A stretch of DNA of 48,521 bases from a virus: positions 1 through 48,521 of the IMG/VR virus record IMGVR_UViG_3300042691_040002, one strand, 5' to 3'. Below are positions 28,701 through 37,118 of the stretch, one piece after another. The position numbers and the translations under genes were made by a program. The stretch's first letter is position 1, and each line of letters opens with the position of its first letter. The notes under the pieces were generated by a model that was not told the DNA's origin, did no database searches, and saw only the letters and a program-made list of their open reading frames with translations.

Positions 28701-31700
28701 ACTCCCATTGTTGGTTCAAACTCTGGAATAGGTTCTTGATAAAACTCATCCCATGTATCTGCGCAGTCGGAAACATATCTTGCGGTAAAAGAAAACGCTG
28801 CTTCCGGGAGTACTGCTTCTAGGTAATCGTACTTAATTTCATTAGTGTAATTGTTATCTGTGTCATACACAATTAATTCAATCGTATACTTTCCAGCATA
28901 CGGTAAAAGAACATCATGCGTAATAAGATCATCAATAGGTCTTGGACCAACTGCGTAGTTAAACTGCTTAGTAGGATCCTGCGGCGATGTTAGAGAAACC
29001 TTCCATGACATTTGGTAAAAGTCGCCTCTTCCTAATTCATCCCATGTATAAAGATTACCCGATTGCCCGCCATTTGGCGAAACGATAGGTTCTTCCGTGT
29101 ACCCTCCCCCGTTATTAATTACATAGACTCCTTGATGAACTTGTATCTTGTCACCAACTGCAATTGTTGTAGTTACTGGAGATCCGTTACAGTTTGTTAG
29201 GTAAATCTCAGAAAAAGGAGGGTTGACGATTGACGTAATTGTCCCTGCCGGTATTCCTTTTCCTTTTACAATTCTACCTACGCTGATTGCATTAATACCA
29301 CCAGCAGGTAAAGCAGGACTTAATGTTAAAACATCTCCGGTGCCTACGCTATTACCTATGCTAGCAACTGTGTATTCAATAATTCTTAAAGATCCGTCTT
29401 TAATGTTTCCTCCGACTGTTCCTCCGTATCCACCGCCGCCAGCTACTTTAAAGTTTGGCGTAAATTTATATCCGCTTCCGGGTTTAATTATTTCAACGGC
29501 AAGCAATTGACCAGTTCCTGATGAAAGAGGATCAATATATGCTTTTAATGTTGCATCTTCACTTCCACCTATGTCTTGCCAACGATATGGAACTTCATCC
29601 CATGTTATGTCAAAACTTGTAGATACCTGTAGCGGAGCGCCAACAGGAATACCTGGTGCATCTACATAAGGCTCAATAATTGCTTTGTCATTAAAATAGC
29701 CTACCGGTGTTTGGCTGGTTGCTTTAAGATCCAACGCAGCAGAAATACCTCCAATACTAGGTGTGAATGCAGCCGAAGGTATTGTACTGTACTTTAATCC
29801 TTTATCATAAAGAAATACGCTTTCCGCTTCAAATGGGATGTCAGTTGCCAAACAATTAAATCCAAATGCATTAGCCACCACATATTGATTTCCATTAGGA
29901 CGAAGGACGATCGATTGAAAGAACCCACTTGGCATGGACGAATAATTGGACCCTTGATTAGCACCTGCGTCAATACCAAAATTTGTAACTTCTCCATTCG
30001 GACCTACCATGTTAATGGTTATTCGTATAGGATTTTCGTATGTTCCTCCTCCTAAAGTAATCACATCGCCAGGCTGATATCCTTCGCCACTTGGTGTAAG
30101 CGGGGCAATGATTCCAAGAGCCGCACCTCGCATTCTTACATTACCTTTTGCTTGCTGAAATGCTTGTCCAGGAAAACTTATTATCGGGATTTCTCCGTAA
30201 TATGGTCCGCCGGCATTACTAATAAGAGCTTTATTAATGTCGTACTTATAGTTATAGTTTCTAATTAGCTCATAGTAAGGTGGGGAAATAAGAGTGCTAT
30301 CAGGATCAAATGGTCTTGCATCAACTATCTGAATGCGTTTTCCATTTGTCTGAAAGTCAATTTGCCTTGTTAGATTAACTTCTAAAAGCGTTGACGGATC
30401 ACTCCAAGAATTAACAGCATATCTTTCATAATAAACACCTTCACCTGTGATATCAATAATTCTTGCATTTAGCGGCAAAAACTTGTCTTTTAAATATCGT
30501 TTAAGCGCAAATAACTTAATAAGAACTTCTTCATTAGTGTACTCAAAAGCATCTTCAGTCTCTGGAACACCAAAACTATCAGCTTCTCCGCTGTCTCTGA
30601 CAATATCGTAATAGAGTCCGAAAAGGCTGGTCTTCTTATAATGAAGACTAGGAAGTAGCGTTATTGCTTCGCTGTTCTTGGCTTTATCGCGTAACTGAAA
30701 AGGAACTTGCATCTGTCGATACTTCCCATAGTAATCGTCTTCTTGATTTACGTTTAGCCAGTATTCTTTAATTCTTACATCATAATAGCCAAACCAATTA
30801 ACAATGTTAACAAGACCACGATAAGATCCTACGTATGGCCAAATGTTATCACCTTCCAAGAGCATTTCTTTTCTCTTGGCATTTAAGAGTTCATAGTTTA
30901 TATTATCTTCATAAACATCTGATTCTCGAAGTATCAGCTCTTCAACCGGTGTTACGTCTCTTCCAAAGTTTTCTAATAGTTTCCCTAATCTTTCATCTTC
31001 GGCAATTGATTCACATTCATAAATACTGTTGAAGATGCGTTTAGCCGTAGGATATGTCACATCATCAATGACAATTGAAGAAACGTAAGATCCTTCCACT
31101 TCTGTTTGGAATCCTATATTGATCTGTAAAGATTCTTTAGCAATTCTTTCATTAACCGTTCTTTGATAAAGAAGATTTCCACCCGGCAAAGTGTCGGGAA
31201 CTACTGGTGAAGATGCGTCATTAAACTCAAAGAAAACTTCCTTCCTTTTTGTAATCGTAGGATAGTCCTCGTTATATGAAACGTCAAACAAAAAGAATTC
31301 TTCATCGCTTCCTCCACCAATATATGCACGATATATTGGTACAACGCCAAAGAAAAGATCGGTGGGAATCGTTGCTGGTATTTCACGAGCTAGCGCAAAG
31401 TATATCTTAGTTGTTCTAACCGCAGTAAGAACATGTAAGCCTTCGAGAGGATTGGTTCCGCTGCTGCTAAAAATTCTGATTGTATTCCCTTGTCTAAGAT
31501 TGTGTGCTGTGTATGCTTCTAACGATAATGTAACGTTTGGCGTTAATGTGTCTTTGGTTAATAAGATGTAGTTGTATGTTGTGTTAATTTCTTTAATAAC
31601 GGTTCCTAACACAATGTTTGAACCTGTCACATACATACCTACTTGTAAAGAAGATAACTGTGCTGGTGTTACACCAGTTATCTTATTTAGTTCTACAAAG

Positions 31701-32266
31701 TTAACGTGTCCAGTAACGGGATAGGTTTTTATACTAATTGACGCAATCGTTCCGTTTGCTGAATATTCCGTAATATCAAAAGGACCGTATTCTTCTACAC
31801 GTGGAAACGTGTAAGCTGTTTTACCTTCAGAATCATATACTTCTTCAACCATAAATATGTGGTCAGAAGATATTAGTCCAGTAGACACTGGTTCTAAAAA
31901 TTGGTTAACAAAGAGCTGCGTTGAAGGGTATGTAAACCCGGAATTCTCTAATGATGAAGGTATTGTGTATGAAAGTATTTCCCCAGAATTGGGATCGACA
32001 ATAAGCGCCGACGAATCAGTGACCCAGGTTTTTCCTACAATAATATCAGTAAAAACTAGATACGTACCAGGATCGTAAAGTTTTCCACTCTTAAGTATTT
32101 CTACGTGTGAAATTAAGCCGTTCTGATTTGTATATGCATTAATGACTGCTCCGTAACCTACACCTCCGTCTGGCTGAATTATTTCAACACTTAGAATTTC
32201 TGTAGGTTCGGGGTTTAGACCGTAGCCTTTCTTAGAAAAGAGTCTTAATCGGTTTGTTAGTATCAT
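25739..32266 (-). CDS. Giant baseplate wedge-type protein with PKD-like domains (2175 aa)
   Basis: The gene directly follows the gp6-like and 88-residue genes, the position of large wedge proteins such as gp7 in T4, though no sequence relation to gp7 is claimed. Visible pieces are repeated G-x-GY beta segments (VGYGAVINAYT near the start; PGSGYKFTPNFKVAGGGGYG), and four small modules of the type VxGxGIPxGT (about nt 31570-31680, 29160-29300, 26710-26840, 26540-26660). Two PKD-like stretches, AGKYTIELIVYDTDN (about nt 28770-29030) and GGKFTVELEVGDSNG (C-terminus), are also seen. There is no membrane or signal segment. The ATG overlaps the 88-residue gene stop by 1 nt. It is likely a large scaffold of the baseplate periphery that carries fibres. 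Confidence 0.75.
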   Translation of the reverse strand: MILTNRLRLFSKKGYGLNPEPTEILSVEIIQPDGGVGYGAVINAYTNQNGLISHVEILKSGKLYDPGTYLVFTDIIVGKTWVTDSSALIVDPNSGEILSYTIPSSLENSGFTYPSTQLFVNQFLEPVSTGLISSDHIFMVEEVYDSEGKTAYTFPRVEEYGPFDITEYSANGTIASISIKTYPVTGHVNFVELNKITGVTPAQLSSLQVGMYVTGSNIVLGTVIKEINTTYNYILLTKDTLTPNVTLSLEAYTAHNLRQGNTIRIFSSSGTNPLEGLHVLTAVRTTKIYFALAREIPATIPTDLFFGVVPIYRAYIGGGSDEEFFLFDVSYNEDYPTITKRKEVFFEFNDASSPVVPDTLPGGNLLYQRTVNERIAKESLQINIGFQTEVEGSYVSSIVIDDVTYPTAKRIFNSIYECESIAEDERLGKLLENFGRDVTPVEELILRESDVYEDNINYELLNAKRKEMLLEGDNIWPYVGSYRGLVNIVNWFGYYDVRIKEYWLNVNQEDDYYGKYRQMQVPFQLRDKAKNSEAITLLPSLHYKKTSLFGLYYDIVRDSGEADSFGVPETEDAFEYTNEEVLIKLFALKRYLKDKFLPLNARIIDITGEGVYYERYAVNSWSDPSTLLEVNLTRQIDFQTNGKRIQIVDARPFDPDSTLISPPYYELIRNYNYKYDINKALISNAGGPYYGEIPIISFPGQAFQQAKGNVRMRGAALGIIAPLTPSGEGYQPGDVITLGGGTYENPIRITINMVGPNGEVTNFGIDAGANQGSNYSSMPSGFFQSIVLRPNGNQYVVANAFGFNCLATDIPFEAESVFLYDKGLKYSTIPSAAFTPSIGGISAALDLKATSQTPVGYFNDKAIIEPYVDAPGIPVGAPLQVSTSFDITWDEVPYRWQDIGGSEDATLKAYIDPLSSGTGQLLAVEIIKPGSGYKFTPNFKVAGGGGYGGTVGGNIKDGSLRIIEYTVASIGNSVGTGDVLTLSPALPAGGINAISVGRIVKGKGIPAGTITSIVNPPFSEIYLTNCNGSPVTTTIAVGDKIQVHQGVYVINNGGGYTEEPIVSPNGGQSGNLYTWDELGRGDFYQMSWKVSLTSPQDPTKQFNYAVGPRPIDDLITHDVLLPYAGKYTIELIVYDTDNNYTNEIKYDYLEAVLPEAAFSFTARYVSDCADTWDEFYQEPIPEFEPTMGVLSPPVFEGIRYDWENANGRWVNPTFSTAIWEDSKITWDHINVGNTSIVNNYNLPPKKQIEILQVSPEDNVEGRVLGYTDNLTTPASVNPTIRIENQRAYPEIQPVINPNDWIFIRRSGVVYQIEVISADYSIPNITLVELASTPPEAFRNNPTVWEVLREIGGTIVLSGDQVYNETTNPNGVIINRFVRLYGDDAIPKRKRIGIQAKDNYIGQPNYILLQGGGTDSIYYKGGELGQIYRFRGNNAANGNLIWDPTPSSSTWVIQQSIDNDPLVNDHIGKMFIVDAAPAIGCQPANPTDEIVPGFTIIILYVRDAIGSIVYEQRLRTIHAFLDAGTTGHPYDIWGGVPTNYQGVHIVDIATIDGGSLNDLNAYLATEYANGSSIWIEYEYDVFPARTYLGSNNSGNAEIYMDFNMYPATGEFILAQSTEFPASAVNDTGWYYDHGIASGEYSLQVINTGYWKGGIGTILTVDDSQSELLRSSSSFLASQQNFDEDFAERKIGTLTTVWGNLRSLLWDESCYHTWDTLDYQNNLGCNFRISEIAQNGNLQLNNDIPVYFQNVLGSMTPAQQWANALYELRNTESIGLSRFYYYIGSISSPSDVNYFLGELDTYSYPSRILNTVSAVPILAADVILGESLGAGIEVSSIVGSDVYLATNIEKKLNFIADTKVGSYYLRNITGLLESEIYVGEIITGDGLPVSPGTPAKVLEIIASGGQVRQLRLSEPSLTTNKQSMYQIEWYTPTGNSSSFIQLSEQGSFCIDAYAKTPSTDHLGWLIGQNGVQFYDWVLLQNIPIYHTYPIRNVYQRFQYGNGNVGGFEGGINEFLLNERALQIYFYEGLNPAGGTKGWYPAADLPPAYSFLINDPMPQPPAFSNVSEAEVMSNKLPYESAIGGAWRWEETYIGTLPSKVPSGTSVLLSSDASKIAGKTSFLWRITDNDDSILVEVIDPILLWRFDRGGKFTVELEVGDSNGNKNSYKKKDFFEIYES

Positions 32267-32532
32267 TAGTTGAGATACTTGTAGTTTTTATCAGCTGTAT
32301 AATTAAAAGCTTTTTTGATACCGCTAGCTCGGTCCATTATGTAAACAAAGAAAATTTGGAATCTACCAATAATTGCTTCCCTCTTACTATCACTTAATAA
32401 GTAAGATGACAGTGAACGAGAAAACCCATTTTTTCTCCAATCAAACCCAGTGTTCTTTATGTCATCAAATTGATGATACATTGCATCGTAATAGCTGTCC
32501 CGCGTTAAGTATTGCCCTTTTCTAACCTTCAT
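32266..32532 (-). CDS. Small protein between wedge genes (88 aa)
   Basis: Short, basic, aromatic-rich protein (MKVRKGQYLTRDSYYDAMYHQF ends its first 22 residues) with a C-terminal segment FFVYIMDRASGIKKAFNY. No family is recognised. It is flanked by a 1-nt gap to the gp6-like gene and a 1-nt TAATG overlap with the 2175-residue gene; such tight packing supports a real, co-translated gene. A minor baseplate component or assembly factor is the likely role, from context only. Confidence 0.6.
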   Translation of the reverse strand: MKVRKGQYLTRDSYYDAMYHQFDDIKNTGFDWRKNGFSRSLSSYLLSDSKREAIIGRFQIFFVYIMDRASGIKKAFNYTADKNYKYLN

Positions 32533-32533
32533 C

Positions 32534-34234
32534 TTATGTGTTCTTTATATTGTCAACGTTAATTCTGTGAAGTTCCATGTTTAATGACTTTGGTGTATCT
32601 TTTGCTGAGAATGCAATGTTAATACTACCCGGCTTTGATTGATCTGAAGAATCATAGTAAAAATAGCCGGATCTATCGGGCCACCCACCACGAACAAGCG
32701 CGTATTCACCTCTCCCGATAACAACATCGCCAAACACATCAATACCTTTTTCTGGCAATGAGGCGTTTGCAGGATCGCTCTTAAAGACTTCATTTTCTTC
32801 GGAAACAAACCAAAGATTAACGCTGTCAACACCCTGAATATTTTCAATAATAGCAATTAAGTCGGATTTTGGAATTCTATCTCTTCTTCTGTTTTTCAAA
32901 AAGTAATCACTACATTTTGAAACAATATCTTGGCGAATTGCGTCTTTACTAAACCCTTCAAATGCAGTAATGTTAACGTTTAACACATACCGTTTAATCA
33001 CTGGCTCCAAAATCTTGATAATTGTGGTTAAAATCTTTTGACCGCTTTGCTCAATAAAATCATAGATTTTTTCTTTTTCATCAGCGGATAAAAAGAAAAG
33101 CGAAACTGGGACAGTAAAGTAGTCATCATTCTGGGCTTTTCTTTTATTAACATCAGGTATCAAGAAAAGATAGACCACGTTATCATCAGCTATGTAATCG
33201 TCGTCAAATGTACTGAAAGCATCAATAACAGAAAAAATGTTAAACTTTTCTAAAAAGTAAACATAAGAATCCGCATTTGCTAATACGTATGCTCTTGACG
33301 TTTTAGGAGAAAGAACTCGTGTTAGTTCAATAGGCTCGGGGTCAGAACCAAATATTACCGATTTTTTAATACTAATATCAATAACAGAACTTACAGTTAC
33401 TGAGTTACCTGCGGTGTCAAATACGTCATCAGTAAATTGAAATTGCGGAATTTCTCCTAACAGTATGTTTCCAGCATTGCCTGCGGTTGTTAAGTATTCA
33501 ACTCGAATTGACGATCCTAAGTCAGGGCGTTTTCCAAAAAACCCATTTCCAAAATACAAATCAATTCCTTCATTGATTCCCGTCTTTACAACTACACCTT
33601 TAGCCTCATAGGGCAAGTCATAAACCGAATCATAGAGTTTCCACTTTTCACTGTTAACATAAACGTTAATAAAAAAGTTATCAATCTGTGAGCCTTTCTT
33701 TGGCCTAATAGTATATGACTGTAAAGCTCTTCCTGTTCCAGTGACGGTTTGCGCTTCAATCGCACCTTGCGTTATCTTTACCTCGAGAGTGTTTTTCCCC
33801 GTAAGGTTCATGCGAATTTCCTCATTCTCCGCAGTAATCGTGTAAGTAAGACCTGTGGAATTGTCAACAAGACGAGTGAAATTAGGTATGATGATTGTGT
33901 TTCCGTAAATGTCTAGCGGGTTTCCATTATAAGTTAATAAGACCGTTCCCGATGCTGCAATCGCGCGAGTTGGATTATGACCAGCTATCCTAGAAAGGCT
34001 TCGAATCGATATATCGCGTGTTGCTGTATAAATGTTTAATTCTGTGATGCTATCTTCTATGTAATAAAAGATCAATTTGCCCATGTCAATCATTACATTT
34101 AGTAATTGACCATAGGCACTTGCAGGTGTAAATACATCACCTACCTGTAAAAACTTTGAAGTTAAGTAAGCTCTTGCATCATCATAGAGCTGATCGTAAC
34201 GAATTCGGTTAAGCTTAAAAATATCTAAAGCCAT
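32534..34234 (-). CDS. Baseplate wedge protein, gp6/J-like
   Basis: The N-terminal region, with LTSKFLQVGDVFTPASAYGQ and then RDISIRSLSRIAGHNPTRA (about residues 24-92), followed by an SGTVLLTYNG beta segment and an FGNGFFGKRPDLGSSIRVEY passage (about 225-245), matches the layout of J-like/gp6 baseplate wedge proteins. The C-terminal part (IQGVDSVNLWFV, then VRGGWPDRSGYF) fits as well. gp6-type proteins form the ring that holds wedges around the hub. At 566 residues it is close to T4 gp6 (660) rather than the shorter P2 gpJ. The gene follows the gp25-like gene by 9 nt, the usual neighbour of gp6/J in contractile tails. A GATATATAC copy lies 48 nt upstream inside gp25. Confidence 0.85.
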   Translation of the reverse strand: MALDIFKLNRIRYDQLYDDARAYLTSKFLQVGDVFTPASAYGQLLNVMIDMGKLIFYYIEDSITELNIYTATRDISIRSLSRIAGHNPTRAIAASGTVLLTYNGNPLDIYGNTIIIPNFTRLVDNSTGLTYTITAENEEIRMNLTGKNTLEVKITQGAIEAQTVTGTGRALQSYTIRPKKGSQIDNFFINVYVNSEKWKLYDSVYDLPYEAKGVVVKTGINEGIDLYFGNGFFGKRPDLGSSIRVEYLTTAGNAGNILLGEIPQFQFTDDVFDTAGNSVTVSSVIDISIKKSVIFGSDPEPIELTRVLSPKTSRAYVLANADSYVYFLEKFNIFSVIDAFSTFDDDYIADDNVVYLFLIPDVNKRKAQNDDYFTVPVSLFFLSADEKEKIYDFIEQSGQKILTTIIKILEPVIKRYVLNVNITAFEGFSKDAIRQDIVSKCSDYFLKNRRRDRIPKSDLIAIIENIQGVDSVNLWFVSEENEVFKSDPANASLPEKGIDVFGDVVIGRGEYALVRGGWPDRSGYFYYDSSDQSKPGSINIAFSAKDTPKSLNMELHRINVDNIKNT

Positions 34235-34243
34235 TCTGATGTC

Positions 34244-34606
34244 TTATTTTGCGACGACACCAAGATACTTTGTACCGTCTATGTATATATCAATGTAACA
34301 TAAATCCCTCACGGTTCCGGGAACAAAATTGACCTGTATATCTATGTTGTAATTAGGTGCTTCGGGAACATATTTTGCTATTTGCGCGTAAAAATCCTTT
34401 TGTATCTGATATGTATTTGCGTTAAACTCAAACAATAAATCATTTAGACTTAAACCTAAATCGGGCACACCGAGTACCTCACCTTTGTTGGTAAAAATAA
34501 TCATACGCAATTTTGTCAACAGCGCCTCCAAAGGATTATTGGTCTCTAGTATAGCATAGTTATACAGAGGATCATTTGCATTACGACAATAGATTTCCTT
34601 AAGCAT
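34244..34606 (-). CDS. Baseplate wedge protein, gp25/GPW-like
   Basis: At 120 residues it has the size of the gp25/GPW family, which joins the wedge to the sheath and hub. The diagnostic region is FTNKGEVLGVPDLGLSL (residues 38-54), equivalent to the family's R-x-GER...P-x-(F/L)-G stretch, then LNDLLFEF. The C-terminus (VNFVPGTVRDLCYIDIYID) fits the beta-strand end of the fold. Despite the old lysozyme name, no catalytic function is implied. It lies 9 nt before the gp6-like gene, which strengthens both calls. Confidence 0.85.
   Translation of the reverse strand: MLKEIYCRNANDPLYNYAILETNNPLEALLTKLRMIIFTNKGEVLGVPDLGLSLNDLLFEFNANTYQIQKDFYAQIAKYVPEAPNYNIDIQVNFVPGTVRDLCYIDIYIDGTKYLGVVAK
34283..34291 (-). 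promoter_or_regulatory. Internal copy of the GATATATAC motif
   Basis: The nonamer occurs inside the gp25-like coding sequence (codons for DIYI) and ends 48 nt before the gp6-like ATG. It may be an internal promoter or merely a coding coincidence; the longer spacing makes this the weakest of the seven copies. Confidence 0.25.
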
Positions 34607-34631
34607 TAATTAGGTAGTAATAGTTTTTATC

Positions 34632-35363
34632 TTAATGGAAAATGTAGAACCAATCTGGACTGTTCTCATCGTCAATTCTAGTCTTAATCTCTTCCAGCTC
34701 TTCTTTCCCTTCTTCTTTATAGAGGTCAGAATTAATAGCAATTCCGCCAGGAAGATTAAATTGAAACGCACCCAGTATTCTTCCCATCGAAATTTTTGCT
34801 TGTGCAACACACCAGCGCTGAAAGAACCAGTCATCGTATAGTCTATTCTCTTCAATCTTTACATATGTTTCCAAGAAAAGATTTTTCTTAGGGTCTCTAC
34901 CTGTGATCTTAAGACGATGCGTGTTTCGATTAAAATCATAACGAACTCTTTCTAAAATAAAAGCTTTAGTTAAATCCCAATAAGAATATTGTGCAGTCCT
35001 TAATACTAGGTCATCTGATGCAAATGGTGCAAGATAAATTTCTGCAGCAAGTAAGCGGTTATCAGAAAAATCTCGGTCAATGGTTCCTAAACGTCCACCG
35101 CCAGAAATTTCTTTACATTCATAAACCGTGATAACACATTCTGGGAGCAGCACGCTACGAGTCTTTTTAAACTCCGGATCGTTAAACCACTTTTTTTCAA
35201 TAACATAATATTGAGTTTCTACCGCAGGGCCGTAATTTACATAGAACCAATTTAGCGCTTGATTAATAATCCTTTCGGCTTCTCTCTCCGGAATTGAATA
35301 TGGAAGAGATCCGCTGCCAGTAATCTCGTCATTGACTTGTTGTATCAGTTCAGCTCTTGTCAT
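34632..35363 (-). CDS. Virion-associated protein, possibly neck/tail completion (243 aa)
   Basis: I start at the ATG at 35363 (MTRAELIQQVNDEI), 5 nt after the stop of the 77-residue gene; the longer frame to 35426 needs a GTG inside that gene. The protein is mixed helical/beta with an N-terminal helix containing EREAERIINQALNWFYVNYG, and it ends in an acidic helix with an aromatic tail (EEIKTRIDDENSPDWFYIF). No named domain is recognised. The place immediately before gp25 and gp6 suggests a tail or baseplate component. No signal peptide or membrane segment is present. Confidence 0.65.
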   Translation of the reverse strand: MTRAELIQQVNDEITGSGSLPYSIPEREAERIINQALNWFYVNYGPAVETQYYVIEKKWFNDPEFKKTRSVLLPECVITVYECKEISGGGRLGTIDRDFSDNRLLAAEIYLAPFASDDLVLRTAQYSYWDLTKAFILERVRYDFNRNTHRLKITGRDPKKNLFLETYVKIEENRLYDDWFFQRWCVAQAKISMGRILGAFQFNLPGGIAINSDLYKEEGKEELEEIKTRIDDENSPDWFYIFH

Positions 35364-35368
35364 AGCAA

Positions 35369-35602
35369 TTACCCAAGAACGTTTATCACGTTCACGTCTT
35401 TTTCTTTCGCTTGATTGATAGCCCACTTTTTAGCATCGCTATAGTTCATCGCTTTGTCTGTAAAAACTTCTTCTCCGCCAATTTCAAATGCCCACATGCC
35501 ATTTCCCTTAGGTTCTTTTCCGTGAACACCTTTATATTTTGATGTGCTAACAGTAATGCTTTCTTCAAATAAAAAGCTTTCAAATGTTTGTATGTGTTTC
35601 AT
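35369..35602 (-). CDS. Small protein with capsid-targeting-like N-terminus (77 aa)
   Basis: The N-terminus MKHIQTFESFLFEES resembles the capsid-targeting peptide of T4 internal proteins (MKTYQEFIAE), removed by the prohead protease after an (L/I)-x-E site; here LFE (residues 11-13) would be the cleavage point. The 98-residue protein at 46767 has a similar start. The remainder (SKYKGVHGKEPKGNGMWAFE, 20 residues, then YSDAKKWAINQAKEKDVNVI) looks like a compact alpha/beta domain and might be the mature internal protein. It overlaps the 43-residue GTG ORF by 23 nt. An AAAGGAAATG leader is present, but the purines are too close to the ATG for a normal Shine-Dalgarno. Being packaged into the capsid is an inference. 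Confidence 0.65.
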   Translation of the reverse strand: MKHIQTFESFLFEESITVSTSKYKGVHGKEPKGNGMWAFEIGGEEVFTDKAMNYSDAKKWAINQAKEKDVNVINVLG

Positions 35603-35711
35603 TTCCTTTCAGCTTATTTATGACTTCATCGTTCTTTGCAATCTGCTTAAGATTTTTTACGATGTTTTTACGATTACCTTTTGGTTTTCCGTTTTTCTTA
35701 CCTTTTGCCAC
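35580..35711 (-). CDS. Small lysine-rich ORF with GTG start (43 aa)
   Basis: GTG at 35711 shares its first G with the last base of the amidoligase stop (TAGTG), and the frame ends at TGA 35580, inside the next gene. The product begins (M)AKGKKNGKPKGNRKN and continues as a short lysine-rich helix (IVKNLKQIAKNDEVINKLKG). With about 13 Lys in 43 residues it could bind nucleic acid or an acidic partner. It fills the only gap in this stretch, and the stop/start overlap is the same type used by other genes here (e.g. 47693), which supports it. No family is recognised. Confidence 0.5.
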   Translation of the reverse strand: MAKGKKNGKPKGNRKNIVKNLKQIAKNDEVINKLKGNETHTNI

Positions 35712-37099
35712 TATTTCTTGGATTTCTTTTTACCTTCGTCTTTGTAAGATCCTGGCGACTCTGTAGGTTCAATAGCTTCAACCATCATAGTCTCTTTTGA
35801 TATCTTAGCAAGTTTTCCAATTTCACCGTTTCTAACAACACCGCGATTAACTTCGCAGTTAATTAGCATTGACTTGTTTTCAATAAAACAATCATTAAGA
35901 ACATTACCAATGTGAAGATCGCATTCGGTTACTTTAGAAAAATCCACGGTGTTTCCTTTCATAAAATGACTCTCTGTGATTCGAGAATTTTTTACTTTGC
36001 AATTAAAAAACCAAGATCTGGCGATAATTCCTTCAACTTCACAATTAATAAACTCAAAATCAGAAAGAGTACAGTCTTTTAATTTTGAATTCTTTAACTG
36101 AAACATTCCCGTGTCAGAATCATAATTAAACTCACCTTTTCGCATTTTTCCAGTAATGATTAAATCATATAGCTTTTCGTGAATTACGCCCCAAAGTGCT
36201 TGCAGGATTTGTGGGTCATTTTTTAAATCAATTGATACTTTAATATCAGGGAAGATTTTTACAAAAGCATCATACTTGACAAATCCTTCATACATTTCTT
36301 TATCAAGATCCATCATTTTTCGAAATGAGTCTTTCTCTTTCTCCGTGAATCCTTCAAAATTTAGCGTTTCGTAGAGATGAAGTCCAAAATATTCAATAAT
36401 GTCAAGAATTGTTTTTGTCTTCTTTTCATAATCAGCTCCACCTAAGTAACGATATTCTAAGTAGCCTTTTTCAGCTTTAAGAAAGTTAACGCCAAAGTAT
36501 TTTTCGCTTGCTGGAAGAGTTAAAGTTGACCGGCTAAATTCATCCAGTGTAGGTGAGTAAAAAAGAATACGATTAGGCCGAATTGATCGAATGCTTCTTG
36601 CATAAACGCTGTCTTTTCTTTTTGGAAATTTGTCAAAGATCACGTTTTCATCAAATGAAAGTATGAATTTTGGTATGTTAATGTTTTGTATTGTAAAATT
36701 TGTTGGAATGATATTGCCATCAATACTTATGTTCACGTGTATTGAACATCTTTCATTGGTATAACCGTTAGATCGTATCCATTCAAACATTTTAATCAAT
36801 ACGTTCCGAGCCTCTGAGTATTTCATAGGCCCGGTAACCAGTTCACACATCTTTTTCCCACCAGAGTAGTCAGGCTCTAACTTAAAGATAGCATCACTTG
36901 GCGCAACTGGCGAATGATATAGTGGCTTTGGCTCCCCAAGACTACTCAAAGAAAGCGGTACAACAACTCTCTTTTTTAAAAAAGATGCAATGTCACGCGC
37001 TGTCTTAAATACATCAAGTGAACTATAGAACTCAAATTCAAACCCGATTTTTATACCAGACAGAACCTCTTCCTTTGTGTAATTCTTTTTAACTTTCAT
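35711..37099 (-). CDS. Amidoligase-like enzyme with C-terminal beta-helix
   Basis: Residues 1-225 match the putative amidoligase family (glutamine-synthetase/ATP-grasp-related enzymes thought to form amide or peptide bonds): GFEFEF (19-24) with metal/ATP-type glutamates, CELVTGPM (85-92), CSIHVNIS (118-125) and YLEYRYLGG (213-221). Residues about 330-430 are a series of five-residue-type repeats (KLKDCTLSDFEF, INCEVEG, FFNCKVKNSRI, TECDLHIGNV, INCEVNRGVV), a probable right-handed beta-helix of pentapeptide type, followed by a Lys-rich tail. The fusion suggests an enzyme tethered to, or targeted by, a repeat scaffold. The substrate is unknown. It lies 19 nt after the S1-like gene and shares a TAGTG with a small basic ORF. 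Confidence 0.75.
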   Translation of the reverse strand: MKVKKNYTKEEVLSGIKIGFEFEFYSSLDVFKTARDIASFLKKRVVVPLSLSSLGEPKPLYHSPVAPSDAIFKLEPDYSGGKKMCELVTGPMKYSEARNVLIKMFEWIRSNGYTNERCSIHVNISIDGNIIPTNFTIQNINIPKFILSFDENVIFDKFPKRKDSVYARSIRSIRPNRILFYSPTLDEFSRSTLTLPASEKYFGVNFLKAEKGYLEYRYLGGADYEKKTKTILDIIEYFGLHLYETLNFEGFTEKEKDSFRKMMDLDKEMYEGFVKYDAFVKIFPDIKVSIDLKNDPQILQALWGVIHEKLYDLIITGKMRKGEFNYDSDTGMFQLKNSKLKDCTLSDFEFINCEVEGIIARSWFFNCKVKNSRITESHFMKGNTVDFSKVTECDLHIGNVLNDCFIENKSMLINCEVNRGVVRNGEIGKLAKISKETMMVEAIEPTESPGSYKDEGKKKSKK

Positions 37100-37118
37100 T
37101 TATGATTAAACTTCTATT

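Noticed and set aside
35364-35426. GTG start at 35426 for the 243-residue gene
   Set aside because: It lies within the 77-residue gene and adds a very basic, unlikely extension; the ATG at 35363 follows that gene's stop by 5 nt.
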